Below the pieces are notes generated by a model. That model was not told where the DNA came from. It worked only from the letters and a program-made list of their open reading frames with translations, and did no database searches. The position numbers and the translations under genes are program-made. A stretch of 49,884 bases of DNA from Actinomycetota bacterium (lineage in GTDB: Bacteria > Actinomycetota > Actinomycetes > Nanopelagicales > Nanopelagicaceae). The stretch spans positions 1 through 49,884 of the forward strand of contig WLHC01000004.1 of the NCBI GenBank assembly GCA_009702925.1, in the 5' to 3' direction. This document shows positions 1 through 8,506 of this stretch, piece after piece. How positions within the stretch are numbered: position 1 is the first letter of the stretch; each line of letters opens with the position of its first letter.

Positions 1-554
1 CTGGTCCTGAAGATGGTTTTCCGCCGAGTGATCAAAAAGATACTTTTGATTATCTTCGTAAAGAAGATGCCCATTTTACTATCCATGCTGGTGAAGCCTA
101 CGGACTCCCGTCGATCTGGGAAGCGATCCAACTCTGTGGAGCCGAACGATTAGGTCACGGAGTTCGTATCATCGATGATATTGATTTCTCTGGGGCTACC
201 CCAAAACTAGGTCGACTTGCATCATACGTTCGTGATCGAAGAATTCCATTAGAGCTCTGTCCAACCTCAAACTTACAAACAGGTGCTGCTGCAAGTTATG
301 CCGAACATCCAATTGGCAAACTGGCTCAACTTCGTTTTCGGGTAACTCTTAATACAGATAACAGATTGATGAGTCAGACATCAATGTCATTTGAGATGGA
401 AGAAGCAGTAAAGGCTTTTAATTGGAACTTTACAGAACTTCAACGAGTAACAATTAATGCTATGAAGAGCGCATTTATCCCGTATCCAGAGCGGCTAGAG
501 ATTATTGAAAAAGTAATCAAACCTGGTTATGCAAAGATTTCATCGGGAACATGA
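1..554 (+). CDS. add: Adenosine deaminase, C-terminal part
   Basis: Adenosine deaminase hydrolyses (deoxy)adenosine to (deoxy)inosine and ammonia in the cytoplasm. The frame is open from base 3 and gives 183 residues; the start lies before the window. Visible family motifs, in order, are HAGE (catalytic Glu), ERLGHGVR (active-site His), LELCPTSN and TLNTDNR, the last holding the metal-binding Asp. The second acidic residue of the usual TDD is Asn here, which I recall as normal in actinobacterial enzymes. The stop overlaps the start of the downstream P450 as ATGA, so the two are probably translated together. It feeds inosine to the nucleoside hydrolase and phosphorylase encoded nearby. Confidence 0.95.
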   Translation, partial: GPEDGFPPSDQKDTFDYLRKEDAHFTIHAGEAYGLPSIWEAIQLCGAERLGHGVRIIDDIDFSGATPKLGRLASYVRDRRIPLELCPTSNLQTGAAASYAEHPIGKLAQLRFRVTLNTDNRLMSQTSMSFEMEEAVKAFNWNFTELQRVTINAMKSAFIPYPERLEIIEKVIKPGYAKISSGT

Positions 555-1747
555 CCCACTCGGCACTTGATTTTACCGATCCAGATTTCATAGCTGACCC
601 TTATCCTGCTTTAAAGGAGTTACGCAAAGGGGATGGGCCTGTTTGGCACGAAGGAATGCAAATCTTTCTGGCTGCCAAACATGGTGATGCCAATGATGTG
701 TTTCGAAATAAATCATTAGGACGAATATTCGCGCCAAAAACTCCAGAGTTTGAGTGGGAGATTTTCAACTGGCTCCATGCAGATTCAATTTTAGATAGTG
801 AGCCACCCAAGCACACTCGATTACGCTCACTCGTTGCAAAGGCATTTAATCGTCAGAAAATTGAAGGAATGCGACCATCTGTTGAGCGCATCACTAAACA
901 ATTACTGGATTGCATTGATGAGAAAGTGAAATCAGGGGAAACCTTTGATCTTATTGCAGACTACGCCGAGCCTCTGCCAGTAAAAATCATTGCCGATCTT
1001 TTAGGTTTTCCTGAAAGTGATGAACACTTACTTCGTCCGTGGTCTCAAGCAATTGTAAAGATGTACGAAGTAAATCCATCCCTGCAATATCAAGCCGATG
1101 CTAAAGAAGCCGGACGTGAATTTGCAGAGTATGTACGTGGACTAGCAGAACAGCGTAAGAAAACTCCTGGCCAAGATTTAATAACAGAGTTAGCAACTGT
1201 TGAAGAAAATGGAGAAAAGCTCAACATGCAGGAGTTAGTAGCAACGTGCATTTTGCTTTTAAACGCAGGCCATGAAGCAAGCGTGAATGCTTTTGGAAAT
1301 GGAATGGTGGCTGTTTTGGAGCGCCCTGACCAAACAAAACTCCTGCGGGAAAAGCCTAGAGAGCTAACTAATACGGCGCTAGAAGAGTTCATGCGATTTG
1401 ACGCACCACTGCATTTGTTTGAGCGAACTGCTACGGCCGATACTCAGATAGGGGGAGTAGAGATCAAACAAGGACAGAAAATTGCTGCATTGATTGGTTC
1501 TGCAAACCGTGATGAATCTATTTTCTCATCGGCAGAATCAATGGATGTAACCCGTGATCCAAATCCTCATGTTGGTTTTGGTGCTGGTATTCACTTCTGT
1601 CTGGGTGCGCCATTAGCAAGACTTGAGATGAGCGTTTCATTGCCTGCTTTGTGGGAAAAGTATCCAGGAATGCAACTATCAACTAAGCCAGTACGTCGGC
1701 CAACATTTGTTTTGCGTGGTTACGAAAACGTCTTTATCTCAGCTTGA
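551..1747 (+). CDS. Cytochrome P450 (soluble bacterial CYP)
   Basis: This is a 398-residue heme monooxygenase without a membrane anchor, the usual length for soluble bacterial CYPs. The I-helix oxygen-binding motif reads AGHEAS near residue 239, the K-helix ExxR motif reads EFMR, and the heme loop reads [10 protein letters not shown] with the cysteine thiolate at residue 350. No ferredoxin or reductase gene adjoins it, so its redox partners must lie elsewhere; the 7Fe ferredoxin at 33.6 kb is one possible donor. The start ATG overlaps the add stop by 4 nt, which suggests co-translation. The substrate cannot be predicted. The 3' end overlaps the convergent ribokinase gene by 28 bp. Confidence 0.95.
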   Translation: MTHSALDFTDPDFIADPYPALKELRKGDGPVWHEGMQIFLAAKHGDANDVFRNKSLGRIFAPKTPEFEWEIFNWLHADSILDSEPPKHTRLRSLVAKAFNRQKIEGMRPSVERITKQLLDCIDEKVKSGETFDLIADYAEPLPVKIIADLLGFPESDEHLLRPWSQAIVKMYEVNPSLQYQADAKEAGREFAEYVRGLAEQRKKTPGQDLITELATVEENGEKLNMQELVATCILLLNAGHEASVNAFGNGMVAVLERPDQTKLLREKPRELTNTALEEFMRFDAPLHLFERTATADTQIGGVEIKQGQKIAALIGSANRDESIFSSAESMDVTRDPNPHVGFGAGIHFCLGAPLARLEMSVSLPALWEKYPGMQLSTKPVRRPTFVLRGYENVFISA

Positions 1748-2625
1748 TCAGGGTATGAAGACTGGGCGCCTTTTTTCGTAACGCTTCGAGATGCAACCTT
1801 TACACCAAAGCGCATAGCAGTTGCTGGATCCTCACCCTTAGCTAATGCGTAGGCAAAACTGCCAACAAAGCTATCTCCGGCCCCTGTTGTATCAACTGCC
1901 GTTGATTGTGGAGCCGGACATTTAACTAGTGAGCCATCAGAATCTATGAAAATTGCGCCCTGACTACCCACAGTTACAATCGATTTCTTTCCAGGTCTAA
2001 AGCTTTTTAGAATTTCATCACTAGTTGGCAATGCCCCATGAAGTTCACGGAACTCGGTTTCATTTGGAATGATCCAATCGCACAGTTCGATTAACTCCGG
2101 GGAAAGCTGTTCAAATGGAGCAGGATTTAAAATTGTCGTGCATCCACGGCTCTTTGCCGCCTTAAATGCTGCAATTGTTACTTCCTGCTTAATTTCACAT
2201 TGTGCAATCACAATAGTTAGATCAGGAATGTTATTGATTGCATCAACTGCTCGACTGATTTCAATCTCATGGTTTGCTCCTGGGATGATAATGATCCTGT
2301 TTTCACCTTCACCATCAACCCAGATATGTGCAACTCCAGTAGGTGTATTACTTCGATCTACATAAGAAACATTAATTCCGACTTTATTGAAGTTTTCAGC
2401 GATAGCATCTCCGAATACATCTTTTCCAAGTTTGCCAATAAAGTGAACATTCGCTCCGCACAGAGCTGCCATTACTGCTTGGTTTGCACCTTTGCCGCCA
2501 AAACCAGTTGTAAAAACTTCACCTACAAGTGTTTGACCTGGCTCTGGCAGGACATGGGCATAGGCAGTTAAATCCATCATCGCACTTCCAACGACGGCAA
2601 TAACTGCGTCCTGATTTTGGCTCAT
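1720..2625 (-). CDS. rbsK: Ribokinase (PfkB family)
   Basis: Ribokinase phosphorylates D-ribose to ribose-5-phosphate using ATP. The 301-residue protein has the normal family length. The N-terminal substrate motif GGKGANQAV and the C-terminal signature DTTGAGDSF, with the catalytic Asp at residue 251, are both present. Ribose would come from the nucleoside hydrolase encoded divergently 18 bp away, so the pair forms a nucleoside-to-ribose-5-phosphate shortcut. The 3' end overlaps the P450 coding end. A TACCCT hexamer sits 6 nt before the ATG, with a TTGAAG element 16 bp further upstream that lies inside the neighbouring coding region. Other PfkB sugar kinases cannot be fully excluded. Confidence 0.9.
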   Translation of the reverse strand: MSQNQDAVIAVVGSAMMDLTAYAHVLPEPGQTLVGEVFTTGFGGKGANQAVMAALCGANVHFIGKLGKDVFGDAIAENFNKVGINVSYVDRSNTPTGVAHIWVDGEGENRIIIIPGANHEIEISRAVDAINNIPDLTIVIAQCEIKQEVTIAAFKAAKSRGCTTILNPAPFEQLSPELIELCDWIIPNETEFRELHGALPTSDEILKSFRPGKKSIVTVGSQGAIFIDSDGSLVKCPAPQSTAVDTTGAGDSFVGSFAYALAKGEDPATAMRFGVKVASRSVTKKGAQSSYPDQAEIKTFS

Positions 2626-2630
2626 TGCGC

Positions 2631-2636
2631 TAGGGT
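2631..2636 (+). promoter_or_regulatory. Leaderless -10 hexamer for the nucleoside hydrolase
   Basis: TAGGGT ends 7 nt before the ATG at 2644, and no Shine-Dalgarno sequence is visible. It overlaps the oppositely oriented ribokinase hexamer by five bases. Inferred from position and sequence only. Confidence 0.6.
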
Positions 2637-2637
2637 A
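2632..2637 (-). promoter_or_regulatory. Leaderless -10 hexamer for rbsK
   Basis: Read on the minus strand the hexamer is TACCCT, ending 6 nt before the rbsK ATG. A TTGAAG element at 2654-2659 gives a 16-bp spacer. It overlaps the plus-strand TAGGGT hexamer, so the two promoters probably exclude each other. Confidence 0.6.
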
Positions 2638-2643
2638 CTGGTT

Positions 2644-3594
2644 ATGGAAAAAACTTCAATCATTTTGGATGTTGATACAGGCATCGACGATGCATTTGCA
2701 GTTTTATTTGCCGCAGTACATCCAGATATCAAACTACTTGGTATCACATGTGTGGACGGCAATACCAATATAGATAATGTTGTTGCAAATACCCTAAAAG
2801 TTCTAGATGCTGCTCAAGCACCTGACATTCCTGTTGCACGCGGGGCACTTCGTCCATTACTAGGGGAGAGTCAATACGCCGAGTATGTACATGGCGCAGA
2901 TGGCATGGGGGATTTAGGAATTGCGCCATCGAAGCGAAAAATTGATCCGCGTTCTGCTGTCGAACTTCTGCGAGATTTGATTGAAAACTCATCAGAGCCG
3001 GTGACAATTGTTCCTTTGGCACCCCTTACAAACATCGCCTTATTTTTGAGAGCTTTTCCAGAGACAGCAAAGAAAATACATAGAATCGTTTTAATGGGAG
3101 GTTCCGCATCTGCTGGTAATGCCACCGCAACAGCAGAATTCAATGTTTGGCATGATCCAGAGGCTGCAGCAATTGTTTTTCAAAGCGGTGTTCCAATAAC
3201 CATGTATGGCCTTGATGTCTTCATGCGCCCTGGAATCACTCGCGAACAAGCACTTAAGCTGCAAGGATCGTCCTCAAAGTCGGCACAGTTCGGAGGCGCA
3301 TTAGCTTTAGCATTTATGGAGCGTTTGGGCGTTTCTCCAATCACTTTGGGCGACTATGGAGCAGTAGCAAGTGTAATTCGCCCCGAATTATTTACTACTG
3401 CGATGTTTGATGTGGTTGTCGATACATCAGCAGGCCCGGCGCGCGGTCAGACAATTGTTGATAGACGTGATGCATTTTTACGCGAACTTGAGCCAATTGA
3501 TTTAGAAGATTCAGCAAAGGTTCGAGTTACATTGGATTTAGATGTGGATGCTGTTGTAAAACTATGGCTTGACACTATTGAATCTAAAAACTAG
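2644..3594 (+). CDS. Inosine-uridine preferring nucleoside hydrolase
   Basis: This 316-residue enzyme should hydrolyse ribonucleosides to a free base and ribose. The N-terminal DVDTGIDDA motif carries the calcium-binding aspartates that define the IunH/RihA family, followed by the conserved PLAPLTNIA and MGGSA segments and a late Asp in NVWHDPEA. I chose the ATG at 2644 rather than an in-frame TTG at 2617, because the protein then begins just before the motif and a TAGGGT hexamer sits 7 nt upstream. Divergent from ribokinase, which consumes its ribose product. Substrate preference among purine and pyrimidine nucleosides is not readable from sequence. Confidence 0.93.
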   Translation: MEKTSIILDVDTGIDDAFAVLFAAVHPDIKLLGITCVDGNTNIDNVVANTLKVLDAAQAPDIPVARGALRPLLGESQYAEYVHGADGMGDLGIAPSKRKIDPRSAVELLRDLIENSSEPVTIVPLAPLTNIALFLRAFPETAKKIHRIVLMGGSASAGNATATAEFNVWHDPEAAAIVFQSGVPITMYGLDVFMRPGITREQALKLQGSSSKSAQFGGALALAFMERLGVSPITLGDYGAVASVIRPELFTTAMFDVVVDTSAGPARGQTIVDRRDAFLRELEPIDLEDSAKVRVTLDLDVDAVVKLWLDTIESKN

Positions 3595-3612
3595 AACTAT
3601 TTTTCTAAAACT

Positions 3613-4455
3613 CTAAACACCGATGGTGTGCCAGATAGTTTTACTCTCTGCAAAGGCCGTAATTCGGGCGGCAGTAGCGCCTTTAAAGCTATAAATTCTT
3701 TTGAGGTTTTCTGCTCCAGCAACTTTTATTTCTGATGTTAACTTAGAAGATAGCCCAGAGATATCCATCGCATCAATATCCATGTGAGATGCCATCCAAG
3801 GTGCGATTTCATCCTTTTTGCCAGTCAAAACATTAATCACTCCTGCTGGTAAGTCACTGGTTGCAAGAACCTCTGCAAAGCTCATCGCAGATAATGGGGC
3901 CTTTGTACTTGCAAGGACAATTACTGTATTTCCAGAAGTTATCACTGGTGCAATAGATTCAATCAAACCTAAAAGAGATGGGTTCTCAGGGGCTACGGCT
4001 GCCACAACTCCCATACTTTCAGGAATTGTGAAGTTATAAAAAGGACCAGCAACAGGATTGTTTGCGCCAGTCAGAGAAGAAATCTTATCGCTCCATCCGG
4101 CATACCAAACTAATGTGTCAATCGCTTGTAGAACTTCTTTCTCTGCCTTTACTTTTGTGACACCAGTTGTGATCATGATTTCTTGAACAAACTCACCTGT
4201 TCGAGCTTGCAGCATCTCTGCAATTCGATACAAAATCTGTCCACGGTTATATGCCGTTGCTTTACTCCAGCCATTATGAGCAGCGCGTGCTGCAACAACT
4301 GCTTCGCGTAAATCTTTTCTTGAAGATTGACATGCATTGGCAAGAAATGCACCTTTAGAAGTTTTCACTTCATATGTACGACCAGATTCACTGCGAGGAA
4401 ATGCTCCGTTGATAAAGAGTTTGTAGGTTTTTTTCACATCAATGCGCTCACTCAT
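3613..4455 (-). CDS. Aldehyde dehydrogenase-like half protein lacking the catalytic domain
   Basis: At 280 residues this is little more than half of a normal aldehyde dehydrogenase (about 480). It aligns with the N-terminal and cofactor-binding part of its upstream neighbour: FINGAFPRSESG, YNRGQILYRIAEML, then a degenerate copy of the IPWNFP region (VAPENPS). It ends soon after where ELGGK should be. The general-base Glu, the catalytic Cys and the whole C-terminal domain are absent. It ends cleanly in KTIWHTIGV, and the next gene lies convergently 18 bp away, so the truncation is not a frameshift. I recall similar short partners beside deoC in other Actinobacteria. Its start overlaps the upstream stop as TAATG, which suggests fixed stoichiometry. 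Function unknown; possibly a structural or regulatory subunit. Confidence 0.85.
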   Translation of the reverse strand: MSERIDVKKTYKLFINGAFPRSESGRTYEVKTSKGAFLANACQSSRKDLREAVVAARAAHNGWSKATAYNRGQILYRIAEMLQARTGEFVQEIMITTGVTKVKAEKEVLQAIDTLVWYAGWSDKISSLTGANNPVAGPFYNFTIPESMGVVAAVAPENPSLLGLIESIAPVITSGNTVIVLASTKAPLSAMSFAEVLATSDLPAGVINVLTGKKDEIAPWMASHMDIDAMDISGLSSKLTSEIKVAGAENLKRIYSFKGATAARITAFAESKTIWHTIGV

Positions 4456-5918
4456 TACATAACCCCCTTCTCGTTAGAAACTGATTTGAGATATGCAGCC
4501 AAACCATGGCGTCCACCTTCGCGACCCCAGCCCGACTCTTTATATCCGCCAAATGGCGATGTTGGATCAAACTTGTTAAATGAATTCGTCCAGATAACTC
4601 CAGCCCTTAGTTGTTGAGCCGCCCACAACGTTCGGGAGCCCTTCTCGCCCCAAATGCCCGCAGACAGCCCAAATGGGGTGTTATTTGCCTTCTCAATTGC
4701 CTCTTGGGGGGTACGGAAAGTTAGTACTGAAAGAACTGGTCCAAATATCTCTTCGCGTGCAATTCGGTGCGCCGAAGTAACTCCAGTAAAAATCGTTGGC
4801 GCAAACCAATAACCCTTTTTAGGGAGTTCACATGCTGGGCTCCAACGCTGCCCACCTTCGGCATCCCCAACTTTTGCAAGCTCTACTATTTTTGCAAGCT
4901 GCTCTTTGCTATTTATCGCACCAACATCTGTGTTTTTATCCATGGGATCACCAACACGGATTTTCTCCATACGCTTTTTTAGCTTATGTAAAACCTCTTC
5001 TGCGATGTTTTCCTGCAGAAGTAATCGGGATCCAGCACAACAAACGTGACCTTGGTTAAAGAAAATACCATCAATTATTCCCTCAACTGTTTCATCGATG
5101 GCGGCATCTTCGAAAACAATATTTGCCCCTTTGCCACCTAACTCTAAAGTAACACTCTTTTTTGTGGGTGCAACTGATCGCGCAATAATTTTTCCAACTT
5201 CAGTTGATCCAGTAAATGCGATTTTATCGATGCCTGGATGATTAACAATTAAAGCACCCGTTGATCCATCACCGGTGACAATGTTTACAACACCAGCAGG
5301 CAGTTCGGCCTGTTGGCAAACTTCAGCAAACAAAAGCGCAGTTAGTGAAGTTGATTCAGCAGGTTTTAGTACAACCGTATTTCCGGTGGCTAACGCTGGT
5401 GCAACTTTCCACGCCAGCATTAATAGAGGGAAATTCCACGGAATGATCTGTCCTGCAACACCCAAAGGTTTTGGTGAACTACCAAGGCCTGCATATTCGA
5501 GCTTGTCTGCCCAACCTGCGTGATAGAAAAAATGTGCCGCGGCTAATGGAATATCAGTATCGCGTGATTCGCGTATAGGTTTACCGTTATCTAAAGTTTC
5601 CAAGACAGCAAACTCACGAGCTCGCTCTTGTAATATGCGTGCAATTCTAAAAAGATATTTTCCACGTTCTTTGCCAGGCATCTTTGACCATGTTGAGTTG
5701 TAAGCCTTACGCGCTGCTTTAACAGCAGCATCGACATCACTCTTGCCAGCCAAAGCAATTTGGCTAAGGATCTCTTCAGTGGCGGGATTAATCGTTGGAA
5801 AATGCTTACTTCCGGCAACAAACTTTCCACCGATGAAGTGACCGTACTTTGGCTTAATGTTGGTGATAGCGCGTGACTCTGGAGCCGGTGCGTATTCAAA
5901 ACTCATCGATTGCTCCAT
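4455..5918 (-). CDS. NAD(P)-dependent aldehyde dehydrogenase
   Basis: A full-length (487 aa) aldehyde dehydrogenase. Visible motifs are IPWNFPLLM (cofactor binding), FTGSTEVG, ELGGKGANIV (general base Glu), FNQGHVCCAGSR (nucleophile Cys at about 293) and EEIFGPVLSV. It is encoded directly after deoC, whose product is acetaldehyde, so oxidation of acetaldehyde to acetate is the likely role; that is inference from context. A second in-frame ATG at 5906 is preceded by GGAG with 6-nt spacing and may be the true start, giving a protein four residues shorter. Transcribed in the PNP-mutase-deoC-ALDH-ALDH-like operon. Confidence 0.93.
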   Translation of the reverse strand: MEQSMSFEYAPAPESRAITNIKPKYGHFIGGKFVAGSKHFPTINPATEEILSQIALAGKSDVDAAVKAARKAYNSTWSKMPGKERGKYLFRIARILQERAREFAVLETLDNGKPIRESRDTDIPLAAAHFFYHAGWADKLEYAGLGSSPKPLGVAGQIIPWNFPLLMLAWKVAPALATGNTVVLKPAESTSLTALLFAEVCQQAELPAGVVNIVTGDGSTGALIVNHPGIDKIAFTGSTEVGKIIARSVAPTKKSVTLELGGKGANIVFEDAAIDETVEGIIDGIFFNQGHVCCAGSRLLLQENIAEEVLHKLKKRMEKIRVGDPMDKNTDVGAINSKEQLAKIVELAKVGDAEGGQRWSPACELPKKGYWFAPTIFTGVTSAHRIAREEIFGPVLSVLTFRTPQEAIEKANNTPFGLSAGIWGEKGSRTLWAAQQLRAGVIWTNSFNKFDPTSPFGGYKESGWGREGGRHGLAAYLKSVSNEKGVM

Positions 5919-5941
5919 TTCTTTTTAACCCTCATTGTCAA

Positions 5942-6889
5942 TTAATCCACACTCACATAGGTAGGACTAGCGTAGTAGCCATTATCCATTTTCATTCGCT
6001 GCATCAATAGATCATTGAGCAGTGCGCTTGCTCCTATACGAAATAACTTTGAATTGAGCCATTCTTCGCCAGCAGTCTCTTTGACTAGCACCAACTGCTT
6101 AATCGCATCTTTTGTATTGCGAATTCCACCGGCCGGCTTGACCCCGATTCGTTTTTGAGTCATTTCGTAAAAATCCCGAACCGCTTCTAGCATTACCAAA
6201 ACAACAGGAGCAGTAGCAGCAGGTGCCACCTTGCCTGTTGAAGTCTTAATGAAGTCAGCTCCTGCAGCCATTGCTAAAAATGAGGCTTTTCGTACATTGT
6301 CATATGTAACCAACTCGCCAGTTTCAAAGATAACTTTGAGATGGGCTTTATCACCACAAACCTGTCGAATGGTGACAATCTCATTGAAAACATCAATTAA
6401 TCTTCCCTCTAAAAATGCTCCACGATCAATGACCATATCTATTTCACTAGCACCAGCATTAATTGCATCCTGAGTATCTAGAACTTTCACTTCAATAGAG
6501 GCACGTCCCGATGGGAAAGCAGTTGATACGGCAGCAACGGGTACATGTTTACCGCCAATTAAATCAAGATGCTTTCGAGCCACACCAACCATGTCGTTAT
6601 AGACACAAATTGCACCAACACTTGGAACGCTGGAATCTGTTGGGTCAGGCCGCACAGCTTTTGTGCAAAGAGCTTGGACCTTGCCTACAGTATCTGCACC
6701 TTCCAAAGTTGTTAGATCAACCATTGAAATAGCAGTATCTATTGCCCATCGTTTTGAAGTTGTCTTAATACTTCTTGTCGCAAGCATTGCCGCACGGGCA
6801 TTTGCTCCAACTTGATCAACACCAGAAAGTTTGCTCAAATATGTTTTAAGCGATGCTTCACTACCATCAACTAATCCGTAAAAATTCAC
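5942..6889 (-). CDS. deoC: Deoxyribose-phosphate aldolase
   Basis: DeoC cleaves 2-deoxyribose-5-phosphate to acetaldehyde and glyceraldehyde-3-phosphate. The 315-residue protein is the longer form of the family, with an N-terminal extension. The Schiff-base Lys is at about residue 215 in ADFIKTSTGK. The proton-relay Lys is at about 251 in GVKPAGGIR, and the EIDMVID motif lies upstream. The start is GTG, and its GTGA overlaps the stop of the phosphomutase gene, so the two are translationally coupled. The downstream aldehyde dehydrogenase can remove the toxic acetaldehyde. Confidence 0.96.
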   Translation of the reverse strand: MNFYGLVDGSEASLKTYLSKLSGVDQVGANARAAMLATRSIKTTSKRWAIDTAISMVDLTTLEGADTVGKVQALCTKAVRPDPTDSSVPSVGAICVYNDMVGVARKHLDLIGGKHVPVAAVSTAFPSGRASIEVKVLDTQDAINAGASEIDMVIDRGAFLEGRLIDVFNEIVTIRQVCGDKAHLKVIFETGELVTYDNVRKASFLAMAAGADFIKTSTGKVAPAATAPVVLVMLEAVRDFYEMTQKRIGVKPAGGIRNTKDAIKQLVLVKETAGEEWLNSKLFRIGASALLNDLLMQRMKMDNGYYASPTYVSVD

Positions 6890-8502
6890 GATAGCAATTC
6901 CTTCAACGATGGTCGTAACTGACTTAAAATCTCACCTGCGATTTTTGAATTCTTTTCAATGACCTCAATGTAACACTTGAGCTTTGCTTCAGTCCCACTT
7001 GGACGAATAATGACTCGTATTGATCCTTCGAGCCAGATTCGCAATCCATCCGTTGCCGGTAATCCATCTGTTGGTTTCGATAAATCCTCAAGAAGTGTGA
7101 CTTGCCGGCCAGCAATCTGATGTGGTGGATTGCTGCGCAAAGAGGAAAGTAAATCCTTAACCTGGCTAATCTCCTTGACTCTAACCGAGATCTGCTCTGT
7201 TGCATGATATCCATGCATACTCCAGATATCGCTGAGAAGATCCAGAATTGTTCTTCCATCCCGAGCTAAATCGGTGGCAATCTGTGCAATAAAAATAGCA
7301 GCAGATATGCCATCTTTGTCATTAACAGTTTCAGGATCAACGCAGTAACCAAGGGCTTCTTCATATCCAAAAGAGAGATTTTGGATCTTTGAAATCCACT
7401 TAAATCCAGTCAGTGTTTCTTGGAACTTTATGGATTGGTTTTGAGCAATCTTTTTTACGATTGTTGAAGAGACTATGGAATTGGCAAAGACTCCTTGGTC
7501 ACTTTCTTGGGAGATAACGTGAGCAAAAACTGCACCCAACTCATCACCATGAAGAATTCTCCAACCAACTATTGGATCTTGGATTGCAACTGCGCAACGA
7601 TCTGCATCTGGATCGGTTGCAATCACCAAATCTGCGTGAGATTTTTTTGCCAACTCTATGGCTAAATCCATTGCACCCGGTTCTTCAGGATTTGGAAAAG
7701 CAACTGTAGGAAAATCTGGATCGGGTTGGGCCTGCTCCACAACTAGCTGCGGAGGATCAAATCCAGCTGCTTTAAATACCGAGAGAAGCGTTTGGGTTCC
7801 TACTCCATGCATAGCTGTGTAAACAATCTTTAATTTTCCCGGATTCTGTGCCAACCGAGCCGTTCGAGAAACGTATTTTTCAATCAATTGGTCATCAACA
7901 ATGTTCCATTTATCTGCTCGCAGAAGGTTCTTAGCTGAAACAACTTTTGATATTTCATCAGCGATCAATGAATCTGTGGGTGAAGTTATTTGAGAGCCCC
8001 GATATGTAATCCCATCTACTGTTCCTCCGAGGTAGACCTTAAAACCATTATCTTCTGGTGGATTGTGACTAGCCGTGACCATAATTCCAACGTCACAACC
8101 AAGTTCTTTAGTTGCAAAAGCTAGAACAGGAGTCGGTAATGGATGTGACAAAACCATTGTTTTCATTCCGGCACCAGAAAAGATCTGCGCGGCTTCAATT
8201 GCAAACTCCTTAGATCCATGACGGGCATCTTGTCCGATAACAACTGATTTCAGACCATGTGATTTCATGTATGCAACTAATCCTGCAGATGTTCGGGCAA
8301 CAACTGCTCTATTCATTCCGGATGGACCAGGGCGAACTGGGCCACGCAACCCCGCGGTACCAAACTGCAAGAAACCACTAAAAGATGCGCGAAGCTCTAT
8401 TTCATTATTGGAATCAAGCCAGCTTTGAAGTTGGGCAGCAGTATTCGCATCTGGATCATCGAGAATCCACTCATTAACTTCCTGTAAAAAATTTTGGTCC
8501 AT
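6886..8502 (-). CDS. Phosphohexomutase-family enzyme, probably phosphopentomutase (PGM2-like)
   Basis: This 538-residue alpha-D-phosphohexomutase has the phosphoserine loop TASHNPPEDNG (Ser 145), the metal loop DPDADRCAV, a sugar-binding segment GYEEALGY and the phosphate-binding RPSGTEAK. Homologues are often labelled phosphomannomutase. The operon places it between purine nucleoside phosphorylase and deoC, where a phosphopentomutase converting (deoxy)ribose-1-phosphate to the 5-phosphate is required, and no DeoB-type gene is present. PGM2-like members of this family are known to act on pentoses. The specific assignment is inference. It lies 4 bp after the PNP gene. Confidence 0.9.
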   Translation of the reverse strand: MDQNFLQEVNEWILDDPDANTAAQLQSWLDSNNEIELRASFSGFLQFGTAGLRGPVRPGPSGMNRAVVARTSAGLVAYMKSHGLKSVVIGQDARHGSKEFAIEAAQIFSGAGMKTMVLSHPLPTPVLAFATKELGCDVGIMVTASHNPPEDNGFKVYLGGTVDGITYRGSQITSPTDSLIADEISKVVSAKNLLRADKWNIVDDQLIEKYVSRTARLAQNPGKLKIVYTAMHGVGTQTLLSVFKAAGFDPPQLVVEQAQPDPDFPTVAFPNPEEPGAMDLAIELAKKSHADLVIATDPDADRCAVAIQDPIVGWRILHGDELGAVFAHVISQESDQGVFANSIVSSTIVKKIAQNQSIKFQETLTGFKWISKIQNLSFGYEEALGYCVDPETVNDKDGISAAIFIAQIATDLARDGRTILDLLSDIWSMHGYHATEQISVRVKEISQVKDLLSSLRSNPPHQIAGRQVTLLEDLSKPTDGLPATDGLRIWLEGSIRVIIRPSGTEAKLKCYIEVIEKNSKIAGEILSQLRPSLKELLS

Positions 8503-8506
8503 AGTG

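Noticed and set aside
3595-3612. A frameshift explaining the short aldehyde dehydrogenase
   Set aside because: Beyond its stop there are only 18 bp before the convergent nucleoside hydrolase, so no C-terminal domain can be hidden in another frame.
5591-5899. A 102-codon open frame inside the aldehyde dehydrogenase
   Set aside because: It lies on the same strand in another frame of a clearly conserved gene and shows no family motifs; it is a shadow frame. The same holds for many other 60-190 codon frames in the window, for example 12422-13000 opposite the LCP gene and 28057-28548 opposite marC.
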